Shown here: positions 60,829 through 64,000 of the stretch, in pieces
Numbering within the stretch: the first letter of the stretch is position 1
How the letters are laid out: every line of letters begins with the position of its first letter
Assembly: GCF_001894945.1 (NCBI RefSeq)
Contig: NZ_BCXE01000004.1
Location: forward strand, 122,088-186,087
DNA length: 64,000 nt
Reading direction: 5' to 3'
From: Rhodococcus ruber NBRC 15591
GTDB lineage: Bacteria > Actinomycetota > Actinomycetes > Mycobacteriales > Mycobacteriaceae
The notes under the pieces: generated by a model
The model's database searches: none
The model's input: the letters and a program-made list of their open reading frames with translations, nothing else
What the model was told of the DNA's origin: nothing
Program-made: the position numbers and the translations under genes

Positions 60829-61650
60829 ATGATCGGCCGCCGTTCGCCTTCCACCAGGGCACGCGACGTCGATCGGGCGGCGGTCCGGGCGCGTCTCGAC
60901 GCGGCGTACGCGGACGGGCAGCTCACCGGTCCCGAACACGAGGCCCGGGATGCGCGTGCCGACGTCGCCGGCACGCTCGGCGAACTGGACGAGCTGGTCG
61001 CCGACCTGCAGGCGAGTTCGGACGTCGCCGCGACGGCACGGGTCCGCGCGCGCGGTCCCGGGGTGTTCACCGCGGTCGTGGTGGCGTCGGCCGTGGCGGC
61101 AGGGGTGGCGACGTTCTCCTGGGTACGCGTCGATGCACCGTCCGCGCCGCTGGGGCCGGCGCTCGATCCGGCAGCGCTGCGGCCCGTCGTGGTGCCGACG
61201 CCGAGCCCGGTGACGCGGGCCGGCCTCGAGCAGTTCCGAGCCGACCACCTGGCGGCGTTCGGGGACATGCTGGTCGACGAGGTGGACTTCTTCGAGCAAC
61301 ATGCGCGCGTCACCCGTTCCGTGCCCGGCAGCCCGGACCGCATGGTGTCGTACACCTACCGCGGCGGTTTCGACGCGGACGACGTGCCCCGCACCCGCGC
61401 CGTGGACACCGCGGTGGTCGACCTGGCGACGTTGGACGTCGACGCCCTCGCGGGGTACGTCGCGGGGGCGCCGCAGAGTGTCGGCGTACCGGACGGCACG
61501 GTCGGCCACATCTCCGTCGACGTGTCGTACGGCCAGCCGTCGGTGCGCATATTCGTGAGCAATACGGCTCGCGAGACCGGTTTTCTCGAGGTGACGCCGC
61601 AGGGCGAGCTGATCGAACTGCACCGGTTCGAGAACCGGGGAACCCGGTGA
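60829..61650 (+). CDS. DUF1707 membrane protein (paralogue 2 of 3)
   Basis: 273 aa. DUF1707 (9-58: TRARDVDRAAVRARLDAAYA, DGQLTGPEHEARDARADVAG), helix VFTAVVVASAVAAGVATFSW, then the same outer domain as paralogue 1 (LEQFRADHLAAFGDMLVDEV, DRMVSYTYRGGFD, VGVPDGTVGHISVDVSYG). 23 bp after paralogue 1; overlaps paralogue 3 in a GTGA. Confidence 0.82.
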   Translation: MIGRRSPSTRARDVDRAAVRARLDAAYADGQLTGPEHEARDARADVAGTLGELDELVADLQASSDVAATARVRARGPGVFTAVVVASAVAAGVATFSWVRVDAPSAPLGPALDPAALRPVVVPTPSPVTRAGLEQFRADHLAAFGDMLVDEVDFFEQHARVTRSVPGSPDRMVSYTYRGGFDADDVPRTRAVDTAVVDLATLDVDALAGYVAGAPQSVGVPDGTVGHISVDVSYGQPSVRIFVSNTARETGFLEVTPQGELIELHRFENRGTR

Positions 61651-62198
61651 GGACTCGTCGAGTGGTGGTCGCGGCGACCGCGGTCGCGGCAGGGGCTGTG
61701 ACGGGGGCGCTGGCGGGACTGGCCGCGAACGCGGCGGACGGACCGCCGCCGCCACCGGAGTTGACGTCGCCGCAGGGACTGGCCCGCTTCGTGGAGGAGT
61801 ACCGGGCCGAGTTCGGCGACACGCTCGTCGACGACGTGACGCTGTTCCCGGAGCACGCGTCGTTCGACCGGGCGGTCGCCGACGAACCGCACCGGTATCT
61901 CTCGTACACCTTCGACGGCGAGTTCGCCTCGTGGAGCAGTCCGCACACCCGGCCGTCGGATGCGGTGGCCTTCGATCTGGCAGGCCTCGACCTGGTCGCG
62001 GTGTCGCAGGTGATCCTCGGCGCTCCCGCGACCCTGCGGGTGCCCGACGGCCGGGTCGAGCAGGTCGGTTTCGACGTCGACGACGCGGGCCGGGCGACGG
62101 TCGCGGTCCACGCGCGGCGTCCGGGCACCGATCAGGGCGGGCACCTGGTGCTGGCGTTCGACGGTACGCCGATCGCGGTGTTTCCCTACGAGCCCTGA
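61647..62198 (+). CDS. Secreted/anchored paralogue 3, DUF1707 domain absent
   Basis: 183 aa, GTG start in a GTGA overlap with paralogue 2. It starts directly with the helix (VVVAATAVAAGAVTGALAGL) and keeps the outer domain: LARFVEEYRAEFGDTLVDDV, YLSYTFDGEF, LRVPDGRVEQVGFDVDDAGR. So it is paralogue 2 without its cytoplasmic DNA-binding-like or DUF1707 part. It may be secreted by signal cleavage or stay anchored. It could bind the outer domains of its neighbours. Confidence 0.8.
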   Translation: MRTRRVVVAATAVAAGAVTGALAGLAANAADGPPPPPELTSPQGLARFVEEYRAEFGDTLVDDVTLFPEHASFDRAVADEPHRYLSYTFDGEFASWSSPHTRPSDAVAFDLAGLDLVAVSQVILGAPATLRVPDGRVEQVGFDVDDAGRATVAVHARRPGTDQGGHLVLAFDGTPIAVFPYEP

Positions 62199-62250
62199 GG
62201 AAAATTACCGCTACCCGTTGTTACATGCACTGCTGTCGGTTATCGTCCTA

Positions 62251-62269
62251 TATATCGGTGCGATATAAT
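62251..62269 (+). promoter_or_regulatory. padR-ino1 promoter with ATATCG-N3-CGATAT operator over its -10 box
   Basis: TATATCG-gtg-CGATATA (62251-62267) is a perfect 17-bp dyad; the -10 box TATAAT (62264-62269) overlaps its right arm. A binder would block RNA polymerase. The -35 is weak. The padR gene product is the natural autorepressor. Same core as the dyad upstream of yeiH. Confidence 0.78.
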
Positions 62270-62318
62270 CGGTGATCGCATCACTCGGATAGTTCGACGA
62301 CACGGTGGAGGAGGCCTC

Positions 62319-62876
62319 TTGCTCGAGCTGGCAATTCTCGGGCTGCTCCTCGAGTCGCCCATGCACGGCTACGAGCTCCGCAAACGACTGACCGGGCTGC
62401 TCGGCGCGTTCCGCGCCTTCTCCTACGGTTCCCTCTATCCGACGCTGCGACGGATGCAGGCCGACGGACTCATCGAGGAGGACGCAGGACCACCCGGCAC
62501 CGTCAAGCGACGAGCGCGTCGCGTGTACCAGCTCACTCCGGAGGGGCGCAAGCGCTTCTCCGAGCTGGTGGCCGACACCGGTCCGCAGAACTACACCGAC
62601 GACGGTTTCGGCGTGCACCTCGCCTTCTTCAGCCGCACCCCCGCCGAGGCGCGGATGCGGATCCTCGAGGGCAGGCGCCGCCAGGTCGAGGAGCGCAGGG
62701 AAGGGCTCCGCGACGCAATCGGACGGGCCAGCGGGACGTTGGATCGCTACACCCGTCAGCTTCATCAGCTCGGCCTCGAGTCCAGTGAGCGCGAGGTCCG
62801 CTGGCTCAACGAACTGATCGCCGCCGAGCAGTCGACAGCACAACGCAACACAGAAGGAGAACCCGACCATGGGTGA
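62319..62876 (+). CDS. PadR-family transcriptional regulator (Rv0047c-like)
   Basis: 185 aa, TTG start with GGAGGAGG upstream. N-terminal winged helix [66 protein letters not shown]. The C-terminal region is a helical coiled-coil dimer arm ([18 protein letters not shown]). It overlaps ino1 by 8 bp, as its counterpart adjoins ino1 in mycobacteria. Probably autorepresses through the dyad on its -10 box. Confidence 0.9.
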   Translation: MLELAILGLLLESPMHGYELRKRLTGLLGAFRAFSYGSLYPTLRRMQADGLIEEDAGPPGTVKRRARRVYQLTPEGRKRFSELVADTGPQNYTDDGFGVHLAFFSRTPAEARMRILEGRRRQVEERREGLRDAIGRASGTLDRYTRQLHQLGLESSEREVRWLNELIAAEQSTAQRNTEGEPDHG

Positions 62877-63957
62877 GAACAGCACCTCGGTGCGCGTGGC
62901 CATTGTAGGCGTGGGGAACTGTGCCTCGTCCCTGGTCCAGGGCGTCGAGTACTACAAGGACGCGGAAGCGAACACGACCGTTCCCGGCCTGATGCACGTC
63001 GAGTTCGGCCCGTACCACGTGCGCGACGTCCAGTTCGTCGCGGCATTCGACGTGGATGCGAAGAAGGTCGGCTTCGATCTCTCCGAGGCGATCTTCGCCA
63101 GCGAGAACAACACCATCAAGATCGCCGACGTTCCGCCGAGCGGCGTCACCGTCCAGCGTGGCCACACCCTCGACGGCATCGGCAAGTACTACGCCGAGAC
63201 CATCGAGCTCTCCGAGGCCGAGCCCGTGGACGTCGTCCAGGCGCTGAAGGACGCGAAGGTCGACGTGCTCGTGTCCTACCTCCCCGTCGGGTCCGAAGAG
63301 GCCGACAAGTTCTACGCCCAGTGCTGCATCGATGCCGGTGTCGCGTTCGTCAACGCGCTGCCCGTGTTCATCGCCTCCGACCCGGAATGGGCCGCCAAGT
63401 TCACCGACGCCGGTGTCCCGATCGTCGGCGACGACATCAAGTCGCAGGTCGGCGCCACCATCACCCACCGCGTCATGGCGAAGCTGTTCGAGGACCGCGG
63501 TGTGCAGCTCGACCGCACCATGCAGCTCAACGTCGGCGGCAACATGGACTTCAAGAACATGCTCGAGCGTGAGCGTCTCGAGTCGAAGAAGATCTCCAAG
63601 ACCCAGGCCGTCACCTCCAACCTCAAGAAGGAGATGGGCACCAACGACGTCCACATCGGCCCGTCCGACCACGTCGGCTGGCTCGACGACCGCAAGTGGG
63701 CGTACGTCCGCCTCGAGGGCCGCGCCTTCGGCGACGTGCCGCTGAACCTCGAGTACAAGCTCGAGGTGTGGGACTCGCCCAACTCGGCCGGCATCATCAT
63801 CGACGCGATCCGCGCCGCGAAGATCGCCAAGGACCGCGGCATCGGCGGCCCCGTCCTGCCGGCGTCCGCCTACCTGATGAAGTCCCCGCCGGTCCAGATG
63901 GCCGACGACAAGGCCCGCACCGAGCTCGAGGCCTTCATCATCGGCGCCGACGCCTGA
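62869..63957 (+). CDS. ino1: Inositol-3-phosphate synthase
   Basis: 362 aa. NAD-binding [20 protein letters not shown], catalytic-core [40 protein letters not shown] and [20 protein letters not shown] are all conserved. It turns glucose-6-phosphate to 1L-myo-inositol-1-phosphate, the first step towards phosphatidylinositol, PIMs and mycothiol. Coupled to padR and so repressed or controlled by it. Complete, ending 43 bp before the window end. Confidence 0.97.
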   Translation: MGENSTSVRVAIVGVGNCASSLVQGVEYYKDAEANTTVPGLMHVEFGPYHVRDVQFVAAFDVDAKKVGFDLSEAIFASENNTIKIADVPPSGVTVQRGHTLDGIGKYYAETIELSEAEPVDVVQALKDAKVDVLVSYLPVGSEEADKFYAQCCIDAGVAFVNALPVFIASDPEWAAKFTDAGVPIVGDDIKSQVGATITHRVMAKLFEDRGVQLDRTMQLNVGGNMDFKNMLERERLESKKISKTQAVTSNLKKEMGTNDVHIGPSDHVGWLDDRKWAYVRLEGRAFGDVPLNLEYKLEVWDSPNSAGIIIDAIRAAKIAKDRGIGGPVLPASAYLMKSPPVQMADDKARTELEAFIIGADA

Positions 63958-63987
63958 TCCGTAGCGTCACAACACCCCTCGCGGGTG

Positions 63988-64000
63988 GTGGCCGAATGTC
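63988..64000. repeat. Left edge of the palindromic element, cut by the window end
   Basis: GTGGCCGAATGTC matches 23303-23315, the left edge of the 47-bp palindrome at 23307-23353, and again lies just past a stop codon. The right part is outside the window. Confidence 0.45.

Noticed and set aside
1..64000. tRNA, rRNA, IS elements, integrases or phage genes
   Set aside because: None was recognised on either strand; gene content and order look like stable chromosome.

Overview
The window reads as chromosome of a high-GC actinobacterium of the mycolic-acid group, most likely Rhodococcus. The clearest sign is the order at the right end, dnaB - rplI - rpsR - ssb - rpsF - GT87 transferase - ponA - DUF5318 - (DUF1707 genes) - PadR - ino1, which matches the Mycobacterium tuberculosis Rv0046c-Rv0058 block apart from local insertions. 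Mycothiol-linked enzymes, F420-type oxidoreductases, a cutinase-family envelope protein and heavy GTG start use agree with this. No tRNA, rRNA, CRISPR array, IS element or prophage was seen.

Layout. 1-2.6 kb: end of a molybdenum-hydroxylase (CoxM/CoxG) locus and an F420-dependent oxidoreductase. 2.6-8.4 kb: a COG2345 repressor facing an operon of DoxX, a membrane protein, GH15 hydrolase, SRPBCC protein and FAD-linked oxidase; the divergent promoter carries three copies of one operator half-site. 8.4-12.6 kb: MarR regulator, DsbA-like and DinB-like mycothiol enzymes, an LLM oxidoreductase and a secreted lipase. 12.6-16.3 kb: DUF389 membrane protein, a stand-alone sigma region-4 protein, a short RibA-like protein, a DUF6069 gene behind a MerR-type promoter, a deleted remnant of a globin/flavohaemoprotein reductase, and TspO. 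16-22 kb: a leftward P-type ATPase / two-gene ABC exporter operon preceded by seven 26-bp tandem repeats. 22-25 kb: an MHS-type transporter and an acyl-CoA ligase. 25-33.8 kb: an FHA-FHA-ABC exporter (Rv1747-like), a GlxA/AraC regulator, an FdhF/YdeP molybdoenzyme and a GltB-like FMN enzyme.

33.8-39.6 kb is a thiol/redox region. CcdA and a DsbA-like protein diverge from a CPxC membrane protein across two CTACTA/TAGTAG operators, next to a BlaI repressor and a BlaR-like M56 peptidase. A Prx6-like peroxiredoxin follows behind a CsoR-type palindrome, then a YeiH exporter behind a palindrome that also overlaps the -10 box of the distant padR-ino1 operon. 39.7-47.2 kb: gamma-glutamyltransferase lipoprotein, CBS protein, a 13-bp tandem repeat, membrane protein, cutinase-family protein, PPOX/F420 protein and an aromatic-acid MFS transporter.

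47.2-64 kb is the conserved core. DnaB carries two inteins: one splits the Walker A motif and has the features of a class 3 (W-C-T) intein, the other is the M. tuberculosis-type DnaB intein. The rpsF-ssb-rpsR-rplI operon has a CCG-loop hairpin in its leader. Two GT87-type transferases, ponA with triplicated upstream elements, and three tandem DUF1707-family paralogues (the last without DUF1707) lead to padR-ino1. Best leads for new biology: the shared padR/yeiH operator, the BlaI-thiol redox island, the doubly split DnaB with decayed homing domains, and the 26-bp repeat array fused to a terminator arm.
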